A stretch of DNA of 64,000 nt from Sediminibacillus albus (GTDB taxonomy: Bacteria; Bacillota; Bacilli; Bacillales; Amphibacillaceae): NCBI RefSeq assembly GCF_900101125.1, contig NZ_FNFL01000003.1, positions 372,001 through 436,000 on the forward strand. Direction: 5' to 3'. The position numbers and the translations under genes are program-made. The notes under the pieces are model-generated. The model ran no database searches and was not told the origin of the DNA. It saw only the letters and a program-made list of their open reading frames with translations. Each line of letters starts with the position of its first letter. Positions within the stretch are counted from its first letter, which is position 1. This document shows, one piece after another, positions 1 to 8,475 of this stretch.

Positions 1-784
1 CTGTGGTAAAGGCTACCCGGTATTTTGGCAAAGCCGATTTTGTGAGTTCTTCTATATAACTGCCCGAATGCAACGGAATGTGAAAGGCAGCTTCAGGCTG
101 GAACGTTTGCAGCAAATCCAGCAGTGCAGCACTATCTCTTACTGAGCGTGTCAGCGCAAAATCAATCGAGGCCCCTTGCCATTGGCGCCCCGTCCCCGGC
201 CCCACAGGAGTCCTCCCCCTTGTCGGTTTTAGGCCAAACAGTCCGGTGAAGGAAGCAGGGATCCTTATTGAACCGCCGCCATCACTAGCTCCTGCAATTG
301 GAACAATACCAGCTGCCACACTGGCTGCTGATCCTCCGCTCGATCCCCCAGCCGCATGGTTCGTATTCCATGGATTCCTGGTTGCTCCGTACAATTCTGG
401 TTCTGTAATATTTTTCAATCCGAACTCCGGTGTGTTCGTCTGGCCGATAAATAAAAAACCAGCTTGGCGGAGGCGGGCTACTAAGTTAGAATCTTGCTTG
501 GCAATATTGTTTTTCATAAGTTTAGCACCAGCTGTCAGGGGTTCCCCTTTGATTGCCTGGGAAATATCCTTGAGGACAATCGGAACTCCAGCAAATGGTT
601 GAGACATATCCATGTCTTCCGCCTCTTTTTCGATTTGTTGCTCTCTGTCTCTGATAACCGCATTCAAAGAAGGATTCACTGCTTCCAGGCGTTGAAATGC
701 TGCATCGACTAATTCTTTTGGAGATACCTGTTTTTGTTTTATAAGGTTTGCTAAGCCAATACCATCATAGTTTTGATAATCCAT
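1..784 (-). CDS. amidase, C-terminal part outside window
   Basis: Amidase-signature family hydrolase, which cleaves carboxylic amides in the cytoplasm with a Ser-cisSer-Lys triad. The visible 261 residues start at the ATG at 784 (MDYQN) and run off the window edge. Lys72 (in VLKDI), the Ser148/Ser149 pair of the GGSSGGS motif and nucleophile Ser172 (GGGSIR) are all present, so the visible part is intact. The natural substrate cannot be told from sequence; GatA-like and general amidases share these motifs, but no gatB or gatC is adjacent. The gene reads away from the DUF421 gene at 986. Confidence 0.9.
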   Translation of the reverse strand, partial: MDYQNYDGIGLANLIKQKQVSPKELVDAAFQRLEAVNPSLNAVIRDREQQIEKEAEDMDMSQPFAGVPIVLKDISQAIKGEPLTAGAKLMKNNIAKQDSNLVARLRQAGFLFIGQTNTPEFGLKNITEPELYGATRNPWNTNHAAGGSSGGSAASVAAGIVPIAGASDGGGSIRIPASFTGLFGLKPTRGRTPVGPGTGRQWQGASIDFALTRSVRDSAALLDLLQTFQPEAAFHIPLHSGSYIEELTKSALPKYRVAFTT

Positions 785-985
785 TATTACCACCTGACTT
801 TCATTATCTATATCTTTCCGTTTTGCAATAACTATCACCATATAAAGGTTGAGACATTCCGTTCGTCCTCTACCCAGCGCTTGGATAAAAAGGAAAATTT
901 GGAGCAGTCTACTAGGAGTAAAAGTTTACCACATCCTTTTTATTAAAAAAATAGTATGAAACTGCAAACGAAAGGACTGCTCTTT

Positions 986-1711
986 ATGGAGGACTTACTA
1001 AAAGATTCTTTGCTTGTTTTTTTTCGCATTATTACCATTCTGCCGCTATTACTAGTCCTTACGTTATTTATGGGGAAACGGGCGATAGGTGAACTGCCTG
1101 TATTTGATTTTCTTATTGTAATTACCATGGGTGCGGTAGTCGGAGCAGATATAGCTGACCCTAGCATTAAACACCTGCCAACCGTGGTCGCTATATTAGC
1201 TATTTCTTTTCTGCAGCGAATTGTCGCCAAAGGAAAGTTAGCCAACCGCAAATTCGGAAAGCTGGTAACCTTCGAACCAACGATAGTGATCCAGAAAGGA
1301 AAACTACTAAACGATAACATGAAAAAAATCCACTATTCCATTGATAACATTTTACAGATGCTGCGGGAAAAAGAAGTATTTGATATTAGTGAAGTAGAAA
1401 CCGCAATTATCGAAGCCAATGGTTCAATCAGTGTAATGAAAAAGCCAGCAAAAAACAGCGTCACATTAGAAGACATCGGGATTGTGAAAAAGACAGTAAG
1501 TCTTGCTTTTCCCGTCATTGTCGAAGGAGAAATTTATTCCTCTGTATTGGAGCAGCTTAACATAGACGAGAATTGGCTGCTAAAGCGGCTATCAGAACAA
1601 AATATTCCGGATAAAGACGCTATCTTTTTAGCAACAATCAATAAAGACCTGCAACTACACGTCTCTTTAAAAAATGACAGTACTATCTCACTGCCTCCTA
1701 TCTTCCATTAA
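986..1711 (+). CDS. DUF421 (YetF-like) membrane protein
   Basis: Membrane protein of the YetF/DUF421 family: N-terminal membrane segments followed by a cytoplasmic C-terminal domain. Family members are associated with spore and envelope functions in bacilli, but no biochemical role is established. The first ~75 residues are hydrophobic; the FEPTIVIQKGKL stretch and the later DIGIVKK segment are typical of the soluble domain. I chose the ATG at 986 (MEDLLKDS) because AAAGGA lies nine bases upstream; the longer frame from 956 has no good ribosome binding site. The stop overlaps by 4 bp the end of the convergent transporter gene. Confidence 0.85.
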   Translation: MEDLLKDSLLVFFRIITILPLLLVLTLFMGKRAIGELPVFDFLIVITMGAVVGADIADPSIKHLPTVVAILAISFLQRIVAKGKLANRKFGKLVTFEPTIVIQKGKLLNDNMKKIHYSIDNILQMLREKEVFDISEVETAIIEANGSISVMKKPAKNSVTLEDIGIVKKTVSLAFPVIVEGEIYSSVLEQLNIDENWLLKRLSEQNIPDKDAIFLATINKDLQLHVSLKNDSTISLPPIFH

Positions 1712-2610
1712 CCTCTACTTGCAGATAGATTCACATCATCCTTTCGGGACTTTCCTTTCTGTCCAACGGTTAATAGCACAATACCAGATAGGAGGAGTAT
1801 AATCCCAGACCATGATACAGGGGAAAGAATCTCTCCAACCAATAACACTCCTAATAGAGCTGCCGTCAGCGGCTCGGCCAAGGACAAGGTTACAGCAGTT
1901 GCCGAAGGCACACCTTTCAAACCAAGCGAAAACAGCAAATAGGCCAAACTAGTTGCCACTATACCTAACTGAAGACTAACAACTACTCCTCTCGCTTCTG
2001 CCAGCCAAGACAAATCAAACAGAAATAATATAGGCGATAGCAATATTCCACTGATGGTAAATACAATGGCAGTAACCGATAAAGGCTTGTTGGTCAAAAT
2101 CAATCGTTTACTAGTTAGAGAATAAACAGCAAATGACAGCCCTGCCCCAATCGCCAGCAGAATTCCGGTTGGTTGTACGGTAACAGATTGATTATTTAGA
2201 AATAATGTGACACATCCAATGACAGATAAAAAGGTAGCAAACCACCATGCCTTTGTCTGTCTTTTATTGAACACCATCCTTTCCAGCATTCCTGCCAGTA
2301 CCGGTGCACTACCGATAGCTACAACGGTTCCGACAGCAACTCCTGTTAGGGTAACTGCTGAAAAGAAAAAGGGCTGGTAGCACGCCATACTCACTGCTGC
2401 CAGCATTGTTTCCCTGAAAGACAACCCCTTCAGGGAAAAGCTGCCAAACAAAAACAGTATCAGCAGAAGAGTCCCTCCGCCAACGGCAAGACGAATGGCG
2501 CCGATGGCGATAGGATGCGCCGCTTCAGGAGCGAAGGTTTGTGCTGTACCTGTAGTTCCCCAAAGAACCGCTGCTGCCAGGACGAAAAGATACGGGATAT
2601 TTTCTCTCAT
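1708..2610 (-). CDS. EamA/DMT-superfamily transporter
   Basis: Drug/metabolite-transporter superfamily permease with two EamA repeats and about ten hydrophobic segments. It probably exports a small metabolite or amino acid; the substrate is unknown. The N-terminal repeat contains the WGTTGTAQTF segment, and the second repeat contains SLAEPLTAALLG, a typical EamA signature. The ATG at 2610 is preferred over a GTG at 2622 because the AAGGA motif sits almost on top of the GTG. It is monocistronic and convergent with the DUF421 gene, with ends overlapping by 4 bp. Confidence 0.85.
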   Translation of the reverse strand: MRENIPYLFVLAAAVLWGTTGTAQTFAPEAAHPIAIGAIRLAVGGGTLLLILFLFGSFSLKGLSFRETMLAAVSMACYQPFFFSAVTLTGVAVGTVVAIGSAPVLAGMLERMVFNKRQTKAWWFATFLSVIGCVTLFLNNQSVTVQPTGILLAIGAGLSFAVYSLTSKRLILTNKPLSVTAIVFTISGILLSPILFLFDLSWLAEARGVVVSLQLGIVATSLAYLLFSLGLKGVPSATAVTLSLAEPLTAALLGVLLVGEILSPVSWSGIILLLSGIVLLTVGQKGKSRKDDVNLSASRG

Positions 2611-2676
2611 TTTATCTAGCACATCCTTTTTTCGTAAATTGACTAAGAGCTAAGTAGATTTTCTTTAAAATAAGTA

Positions 2677-2704
2677 TAAACAATTGAGAATATTTTGACG
2701 ATAA
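2677..2704 (+). promoter_or_regulatory. SigD-type (motility) promoter
   Basis: TAAA at 2677-2680, 16 bases, then GACGATAA at 2697-2704. This matches the Bacillus sigma-D consensus TAAA-N14-16-GCCGATAT at most positions. It lies about 100 bp upstream of the chemotaxis receptor gene, the class of gene SigD normally controls. The call is pattern matching only. Confidence 0.55.
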
Positions 2705-2806
2705 AAAGAATAGGGGGCATTACTTTTTACCTAGGCATTGGACTTACGTCTAGTACGGAGCTGATAGCACAAGACAAGAGCGAACGAAAAAAGAGGAGGT
2801 CTACCA

Positions 2807-4816
2807 ATGAAGACAAAAAAGCACCGAAAAAAGAGCAGAGAGAATTTCTTCACCAAAACCTTACAACGTCAAATCCTCATTCCTTTTATAACCCTAATAC
2901 TACTTGCAGGTGCAGGAATCGGCTATATCAGTTATACATATAGCACATCTCTGACAACCGGTGAGCTTACCAATAGTATTGAAAGCCAAACAAATGTGTT
3001 AAACCAGTCTTTCGAAACCTTTTTTAAAGGACAAGAACAAATTATCGACCATTATGCTGAGCAAAACGAATTTACTAACTTTGAAAACGAACGCAGTGCA
3101 ATGATGGACTCATTAGCTAATATCTCTTCATCAAATGAAGCCATTTCTACGGCTTATTTAGGAACTGAAACGGAAGGAGAAATGCTGACAGCTCCAGCAT
3201 TAGATCTTCCCGATGATTACGATCCGCGGACAAGGCCATGGTATCAGCTGGCCACGGAGAATGCAGGGGAAGTAATCTGGACGGAGCCTTATCTTGATGC
3301 TGAATCAGGAGAACTGATTGTCAGTGCCGCTAAGTCGGTAGCAAATGTCGGTGTCCTATCCATCGATATAAACATGCAGGCAATTCTAGATATGATTGAC
3401 ACCGTAGAAATCGGTGATTCTGGTTATGCTGCGATTTTGGATCAATCCGGCCTTTTCGTTGTCCATCCTGATTCCTCCTATATTGGCAAGGATGTCGCGG
3501 AAGAGGACTTTTATAAAGAAATCATGGCACAAAACAGCTCCTCTGGTTCCGTTGACTTTACCCTTGATGGATCTGGTAAAACGTCCGGCTATACGCTAAA
3601 TGATCGGTTAAACTGGATCATTTTGGGTACCGTGGATAAAGCTGAACTGGCTAAAAAATCACAGCCAATATTAATTCCGATTGCGATAAGTATTCTAGTT
3701 GTCTTGCTTTTATCAGCACTTCTTACATGGATGATCGCCAAAAGGATTACAAGTCCGATTAAAACGCTTCAGGAAAAAATGAAAGCAGTCGAAGAAGGCG
3801 ATTTATCCATTGATCTATCGCACGAAAGCACAAATGAGGTTGGCCAATTATCTAAGTCAATCGATGAAATGAAAGAGAGCCTCCGAGCCATTATCAAGAA
3901 TGTTTCAGAAGCTACGACAGCTGTTTCCGGCCAAAGTTCGCAATTGACACGTTCGGCCGACGAAGTAAAGGAAGGAAGCCAGCAAATCGCTTCAACGATG
4001 CAGGAACTAACTTCCGGAGCAGAAACGCAAGCTAACAGCTCCACAGAGCTATCTGAAATGATGTCCAGTTTTATGGCAAAAATTCAACAGGCACATGAAG
4101 GCGGAGAACAAATTGCCGACACTTCCAGCGATGTCTTGAAAATGACAAAAGACGGCAGTTCGATGATGGTTAGTTCCGTCGATCAAATGAAAAATATTGA
4201 AAGAATTGTTAAAGACGCTGTTTCCAAGGTACAAGGCCTTGACTCGCAATCCCAGGAAATCTCTAAATTGATTAAAGTAATTAATGAAATAGCCGAACAA
4301 ACCAACCTGCTATCCTTAAATGCTGCAATTGAAGCAGCCCGGGCTGGCGAACACGGCAAAGGGTTTGCAGTCGTGGCCAATGAAGTGCGAAAGCTTGCTG
4401 AGCAAGTATCGAATTCGGTAGTCGATATTACGGAAATAGTCGGCAATATTCAAAACGAATCCAGCATAGTTGCTAAATCGCTTGAAGCCGGTTATCAGGA
4501 AGTAGATGAAGGCTCGAAGCAAATCCAAGCAACAGGAGATACCTTTACCAATATCGATAGCTCTGTCAGCCAGATGGTAGAAAAGATTCAGCATATTTCA
4601 GAAAATCTGCGTGATATAGCGGACAACAGCAATAACATGAATGAATCCATTCAGGAAATTGCTGCGGTTTCTGAAGAATCTGCCGCTGGCATTGAACAGG
4701 TATCTGCTTCCGCCCAGCAATCGACAAGCTCTATGGAAGAAGTTTCAAACAACGCTGGTGAGCTGTCCCGCTTAGCAGAGGAACTCAATGACCAAATCAA
4801 AATATATTTAGATTAA
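2807..4816 (+). CDS. methyl-accepting chemotaxis protein (dCache-HAMP-MCP)
   Basis: Transmembrane chemoreceptor of 669 residues. A basic N-terminus and first membrane helix (about 23-45) precede an extracellular double-Cache sensor (about 50-280). The second helix lies near 285-310, then a HAMP domain, then the cytoplasmic signalling coiled coil. The conserved hairpin tip [21 protein letters not shown] is present, so it should couple to CheW/CheA. The ligand is unknown; dCache receptors often bind amino acids or organic acids. The ribosome binding site AGAGGAGG sits just before the ATG. No C-terminal CheR-docking pentapeptide is visible. A SigD-like promoter lies upstream. Confidence 0.95.
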   Translation: MKTKKHRKKSRENFFTKTLQRQILIPFITLILLAGAGIGYISYTYSTSLTTGELTNSIESQTNVLNQSFETFFKGQEQIIDHYAEQNEFTNFENERSAMMDSLANISSSNEAISTAYLGTETEGEMLTAPALDLPDDYDPRTRPWYQLATENAGEVIWTEPYLDAESGELIVSAAKSVANVGVLSIDINMQAILDMIDTVEIGDSGYAAILDQSGLFVVHPDSSYIGKDVAEEDFYKEIMAQNSSSGSVDFTLDGSGKTSGYTLNDRLNWIILGTVDKAELAKKSQPILIPIAISILVVLLLSALLTWMIAKRITSPIKTLQEKMKAVEEGDLSIDLSHESTNEVGQLSKSIDEMKESLRAIIKNVSEATTAVSGQSSQLTRSADEVKEGSQQIASTMQELTSGAETQANSSTELSEMMSSFMAKIQQAHEGGEQIADTSSDVLKMTKDGSSMMVSSVDQMKNIERIVKDAVSKVQGLDSQSQEISKLIKVINEIAEQTNLLSLNAAIEAARAGEHGKGFAVVANEVRKLAEQVSNSVVDITEIVGNIQNESSIVAKSLEAGYQEVDEGSKQIQATGDTFTNIDSSVSQMVEKIQHISENLRDIADNSNNMNESIQEIAAVSEESAAGIEQVSASAQQSTSSMEEVSNNAGELSRLAEELNDQIKIYLD

Positions 4817-4818
4817 TA

Positions 4819-5277
4819 ATGGACTTAAAAGATCGAAATGAACCCAACGAAATAATCGAGCAATATTTGAGCCAATCTGTAACTGAGATCACATATGAAG
4901 AGGAAAGACCAGAAGCTGCGGTAACGTCAATTATAAAGAGCTATGAAAGCATCCTGGCTGAAGTGAAAGGGCAACGTGACTTACTGCAACAACTTTATGA
5001 AGATTCTCAACAGCAAAATAAAATGCTTATGGCTCAAATGCAAGAAAACACAAAGATACTATCTGAGTTCAAAAACTCTATATCTTCCGATAATGAAGAA
5101 CAGCAAACAAAAGTGGAGGAGTTAAAAAATTTAATAGAAAAAGATAAAGCCAATAGAGAAGAGGAGAAATCAACGGTTGAACAAAGAGATAAAGAATTAA
5201 TGAAGATGCTTAGACAACTTAGTGAAAACAAAGAAAACCAACAAGAGAAGCCATGGTACAAGAAAATATTCAAGTAA
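4819..5277 (+). pseudogene. orphan DUF3967-type coiled-coil tail (probably truncated)
   Basis: A 152-residue, highly charged coiled-coil protein starting two bases after the chemoreceptor stop, with no ribosome binding site of its own. The C-terminus (QRDKELMKMLRQL, ending in KPWYKKIFK) resembles the DUF3967 tail of Bacillus MerR-like DNA-binding proteins. Those carry an N-terminal helix-turn-helix that is absent here. The likeliest reading is a 5'-truncated remnant, possibly still translated by coupling to the receptor. An alternative is a receptor-associated coiled-coil protein. The family call comes from the recognised tail pattern only. Confidence 0.5.
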
Positions 5278-5364
5278 ATATAGAGGGATTCACATTAGAA
5301 ATGTTGAATGTTTAGCATGAACCGCAAATAAAATAAATAAAATATTTAAAAAGAAGGTGATTCA

Positions 5365-5604
5365 ATGTATCTGTGGGATATATTAACACCAATTATATAT
5401 TTAGTGTTTATAGTTAACTTGTTTTATTCATATAAGACATACAGAAATAAGTCCACTTTACCTTTTACCATTACTATATTAATTAATGCCTTTATAGGCT
5501 TCTTAACTCTCTGGTCAATAGGTATGTACTTATTTATTATCAGTGCTCTTCAATTAGTAGGGTTGCTTATAATATTATTAAAAAATAAAAAAAGCATTAT
5601 ATAA
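5365..5604 (+). CDS. small membrane protein, 79 aa
   Basis: A 79-residue hydrophobic protein with three probable membrane segments (about 6-23, 33-52 and 54-73) and a lysine-rich tail. AGAAGGTGA precedes the ATG. I do not recognise the family. Its stop codon (5602-5604) sits inside the AAC target duplication of the IS3 element, so that insertion landed exactly at the end of this gene and left the product unchanged. Confidence 0.6.
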   Translation: MYLWDILTPIIYLVFIVNLFYSYKTYRNKSTLPFTITILINAFIGFLTLWSIGMYLFIISALQLVGLLIILLKNKKSII

Positions 5605-5613
5605 CTGAACTAT

Positions 5614-5659
5614 AACCCGAATAATGGACAGTAATTAAAAAGCGTCCATTATTCGGGTT
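5614..5659 (+). terminator. terminator-like hairpin inside IS3 left end
   Basis: A perfect 16-bp inverted repeat (AACCCGAATAATGGAC at 5614-5629 and its complement at 5644-5659) followed by a T-rich stretch, between the left end and orfA. Such hairpins protect insertion sequences from read-through transcription. Half of the hairpin is part of the terminal inverted repeat itself. Confidence 0.75.
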
Positions 5660-5721
5660 TTTCTATGTTTAAATAGATATCCCGTTTATAATGAAACAAA
5701 GTATTGGAGCGGAGGGATATT

Positions 5722-6150
5722 ATGGCGAGAAGCTTTTCAACATTCGAATTAAAACAATTGGAGAACAATCCAAATGTACTGAAAGTTTCTGATCGGTCTA
5801 TAACCTATCATCCAGAATTTAAAAAGTTGGCTGTCCACGCATATAAAGAAGGGGCTAGTCCTACAGAAATCTTTCTTGAACATGGTTTCGACCTGTCGGT
5901 CATTGGAAAAGAACAACCCAAACGGTGTCTACAGCGATGGCGTGATACTTATAGTAAGTATGGGGAAGCAGGATTAGAAAATGAGCGTCGAAGTAAGGGA
6001 AGCACTGGTCGCCCTTCTTCCAAGCATCTTACAGCTGAAGAAAAACTAAAGAAAGCAGAAGCACGAATCAAATATTTAGAAGCAGAAAATGAATTCTTAA
6101 AAAAGCTCGAAGAGATGGAAAGGCAGGCGATGAAGAAGAAACAAAACTAG
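5722..6150 (+). CDS. IS3 transposase OrfA (helix-turn-helix)
   Basis: A 142-residue DNA-binding subunit of the IS3 transposase. The central helix-turn-helix region (YKEGASPTEIFLEHGF) and the C-terminal leucine-zipper-like helix (AEARIKYLEAENEFLKKLEE) are typical. The ATG at 5722 has a GGAGGG ribosome binding site; an upstream in-frame TTG is ignored. The A6G slippery heptamer at 6099-6105 lies in the zipper codons, so a -1 shift would produce the OrfAB fusion. Confidence 0.9.
   Translation: MARSFSTFELKQLENNPNVLKVSDRSITYHPEFKKLAVHAYKEGASPTEIFLEHGFDLSVIGKEQPKRCLQRWRDTYSKYGEAGLENERRSKGSTGRPSSKHLTAEEKLKKAEARIKYLEAENEFLKKLEEMERQAMKKKQN
6099..6105 (+). other. programmed -1 frameshift site A AAA AAG
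   Basis: Slippery heptamer read in the orfA frame as A-AAA-AAG. The -1 frame is open from here without a stop to about 6560, joining OrfA to the DDE catalytic domain, as is classical for IS3-family elements. Confidence 0.8.
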
Positions 6151-7048
6151 CCCCTTGCGAGATATATGAACTTATCGAACAGTTGCTACGCAAGTACCAG
6201 CTTAAAAACATGGTCTCCTATTTATGCCAGCTGGCTGGTATAAGCCGAAGTGGTTATTATGCCTGGTTAAAAGGCGAAACAAACAGGCAGCTTAAAGAAG
6301 AGAGCGATGAAAAAGATGCTGAACTGCTTATAGAAATCTTTCACGAAAACGATGGAAAAGTGGGAGCACTTCAAATCAAAATGATACTTGAAAACAATTA
6401 TGACATCATTTTGAATCATAAAAAGATTAGACGATTGATGAAAAAGTTTCGTTTAATGACAAAAATCAGGCGAGCAAACCCTTATAAGCATATGATGAAA
6501 GCCACGCAAAAACACAGAACCTGTGATAACCTTCTTAACCGGGAATTCGACAAAAGGGGCCTGGTAAGTTTTTCCTTACAGACATCACATATATCTACTA
6601 TGGCAGAGCACAAAAAGCTTATTTATCGTGTGTGAAAGACAGTACTACAAAAGAAATTATTACTTATGTGGTATCTAAGACATTGGAGATGGAGATTGCC
6701 TATCGTACACTTGATCAATTGAAAGAAGCAGTAGGAATGTTTCACCCGGAAGCCATCCTCCATTCAGATCAGGGAGTTCATTATACACACCCTGTGTTCC
6801 AGAAGAAGGTGAAACAAAGGGGGCTCCGTCAATCAATGTCGCGACGTGGTAACTGTTGGGATAATGCACCGATGGAGTCTTTCTTTGGCCACTTCAAAGA
6901 TATGGTGGACCATAAATCGTGTGAGACACTTGATGCATTGGAGAGTAAAGTTAGTAATTATATCGATAGATATAATAATGAGAGGTATCAATGGGGATTA
7001 AAAAAAATGACCCCGGTACAATACCGAGGTCATCTATTGGCAGCTTAG
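6102..7048 (+). pseudogene. IS3 transposase OrfB (DDE), frameshifted
   Basis: Catalytic half of the IS3 transposase (rve/DDE integrase domain). The first frame covers LIEQLLRKYQLKNMVSYLCQ to about 6555. The second frame carries FLTDITYIYYG (first Asp), HSDQGVHYTHP (second Asp) and MESFFGHFK (Glu). The two frames differ by a 1-nt loss or 2-nt gain around the AAAAGGGG run at 6552-6559. All catalytic residues survive, but the chain is split, so this copy should be inactive unless the base run is a sequencing error. Confidence 0.85.
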
Positions 7049-7122
7049 GCCTTTTTTATAAACTGTCCATATTATGGGGTACAGTTCAAACATATAATGC
7101 TTTTTTTATTTAGTATTTAGAT

Positions 7123-7833
7123 TTAATTTACTTCTACATCTAAGTCTAAAGTGATCGTGCTTTCTCCTCTTCGACCCCAATCTACCACGTAATCATAAGT
7201 TCCATCATTTTGAATATCTACCTTGATGTAATGGTCAACTTCTGTAATTTTATCATTATCCAGGAAGTCGTAATTATAATAGTCACCGGTTCCCTCTACA
7301 CGTAGCTTTTGATTAGAGTAATATAAATATGGGCTGCTTTTCCATCTATCACTTACATACCAATGGGTTCCTAAAGAAGAAGGATTTGCTGCCCAAGTAC
7401 TAAGCGAAGATGATCTGTGACCCACCGTACTTCCATAGTCATACCAAGAAAAATTTAAAGTGGTTCTAGTTAAGTCAACACCTACTGGATCATCCGTTAT
7501 TGCTTTTACCCATCCTGTATAAGTTGTGGCTGCAGGAGAAATTAAGGCATCCTCCTTTACCGAAGTAACCTCTTTTGGTTCAACAGTATAAGTATCTGTT
7601 TCAGTATTTACTGTTACATCATAAGCTTCAGTTTTTCCATCAGTCTTTTTTGTCCCTTTAATAATTACACGGTCTTCATCTTCACTTTCCTTTAGTATCA
7701 CATCCTCAAAAGGGGTTTCATACCCTTTTTCCAGCGTTAAACTTTTTCCTGATTCTTCTGCATTAGCAATAGATGGGGATAAAAAAACGAACAAACCAAG
7801 CACAAATAAAAAATTAAACTTTTTCACTTTCAT
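7123..7833 (-). CDS. secreted protein of unknown function
   Basis: A 236-residue exported protein. The signal peptide has a KVKK N-terminus, a hydrophobic core and an ANA-EE cleavage site near residue 26. The mature N-terminal third is acidic and Lys/Glu-rich. The C-terminal ~130 residues are rich in Trp, Tyr and Ser and probably form a beta-rich domain ending in alternating hydrophobic residues. I do not recognise the family. The start is supported by AAAGGAGGAGATAAG upstream. The IS3 element lies immediately downstream. Confidence 0.75.
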   Translation of the reverse strand: MKVKKFNFLFVLGLFVFLSPSIANAEESGKSLTLEKGYETPFEDVILKESEDEDRVIIKGTKKTDGKTEAYDVTVNTETDTYTVEPKEVTSVKEDALISPAATTYTGWVKAITDDPVGVDLTRTTLNFSWYDYGSTVGHRSSSLSTWAANPSSLGTHWYVSDRWKSSPYLYYSNQKLRVEGTGDYYNYDFLDNDKITEVDHYIKVDIQNDGTYDYVVDWGRRGESTITLDLDVEVN

Positions 7834-7880
7834 TTCTTATCTCCTCCTTTTTTACTAATAAGTAAGTTCTACGAAAAACA

Positions 7881-8081
7881 TTAAAATCCTTGTATTATAT
7901 TAAAAAAATTGTAAATTTTTTCATTATTATTCCAGATATCTCGATCATCATCTTTTGGCATATTTTTATTTAGTAATTCATCTAATTCCTTACTCAATCT
8001 CAATGTTTCAATATGAGTAAAACCTTTCTTTAATCCACATCTAATCATTTCCTGCCTTTTAGATTCAATGCATTCCATCAT
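7881..8081 (-). CDS. Spo0E-family aspartyl-phosphate phosphatase
   Basis: A 66-residue protein with the Spo0E pattern: an IE..R..M N-terminal helix and the LSKELDELLN motif (SxELD) near residues 29-38, followed by a charged tail. Family members remove phosphate from Spo0A~P and delay sporulation. The start codon lies inside the end of the preceding gene (17-bp overlap), so the two are co-translated. It supports a spore-forming host. The family assignment rests on the short motif. Confidence 0.8.
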   Translation of the reverse strand: MMECIESKRQEMIRCGLKKGFTHIETLRLSKELDELLNKNMPKDDDRDIWNNNEKIYNFFNIIQGF

Positions 8082-8313
8082 CAGAGGATTCCCCTTTGTC
8101 GTTATAATAACTTTTAATCATCGATTCCAGGTACATTAGAATCTCATCGGATGAAAGGTACCTAATACTTTTCAGAATCTGTGATTGTTCCGAATGGGGC
8201 AGTTGACACAAATGGTCAATAACGGTTTTGCTCTCTATATAAAGTTTTTTCTTTGATGAAATAATAAAAACTCTCCACGGAAGTACATCCAAAGCACTTC
8301 TTAAATCATCCAT
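8065..8313 (-). CDS. hypothetical protein upstream of Spo0E-like gene
   Basis: An 82-residue cytoplasmic protein from the ATG at 8313 (MDDLRSALDVLPWRVF). I chose this over a start at 8349 because GGAGGG sits ten bases before it. The C-terminus SSDEILMYLESMIKSYY is helical and acidic. I do not recognise the family. Overlap with the Spo0E-like gene suggests a two-gene operon and a sporulation-timing connection, by inference only. Confidence 0.55.
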   Translation of the reverse strand: MDDLRSALDVLPWRVFIISSKKKLYIESKTVIDHLCQLPHSEQSQILKSIRYLSSDEILMYLESMIKSYYNDKGESSDDGMH

Positions 8314-8375
8314 TGAAATCAATCCCTCCAAACAAAAATTACTTTTCATATTAAGTATGCATGAGTTCAGTTAAC

Positions 8376-8413
8376 ATCCGCCCCTGCTCTGGAAAGCAGG
8401 GGCGGATTTTTTT
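8376..8413 (+). terminator. strong plus-strand terminator with no obvious plus-strand gene
   Basis: Thirteen-bp perfect stem (ATCCGCCCCTGCT, loop CTGGAA, complement at 8395-8407) running into seven T residues on the plus strand. The neighbouring genes are all on the minus strand, so it would end a transcript antisense to the Spo0E operon or be left over from a lost gene. Confidence 0.75.
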
Positions 8414-8425
8414 GTACATCCAATG

Positions 8426-8468
8426 AAAAAAAGGATAGCTCATAGCATTTCTGCTATGAACCATCCTT
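8426..8468 (-). terminator. terminator of the manP-like gene
   Basis: On the minus strand a long stem (GGATGGTTCATAGCA, loop GAAA, near-complement) is followed by TTTTTTT, a few bases after the PTS gene stop. Confidence 0.85.
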
Positions 8469-8475
8469 TTCCTAA

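Larger units (their letters stand above)
5606..7088. mobile_element. IS3-family insertion sequence, complete ends
   Basis: A 1,483-bp element. The left end TGAACTATAACCC (5606 on) and the right end (7062-7088 inverted) match at 21 of 27 positions. A 3-bp direct repeat AAC (5603-5605 and 7089-7091) flanks it, as expected for this family. It carries orfA, an A6G slippery site and orfB. orfB holds an extra frameshift, so the copy is probably no longer autonomous. Confidence 0.92.

Noticed and set aside
246-712. Two plus-strand frames opposite the amidase gene
   Set aside because: They are shadows of the amidase, whose active-site motifs are intact on the minus strand.
2705-2806. Possible c-di-GMP riboswitch before the chemoreceptor
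   Set aside because: None of the GEMM landmarks (GCAAACC, GGACGCAAAGCC) occur there, unlike at 15.8 kb.
6552-6559. Second programmed frameshift in the IS3 transposase
   Set aside because: The run does not form a standard slippery heptamer and IS3 elements need only the orfA-orfB shift; mutation or sequencing error is simpler.
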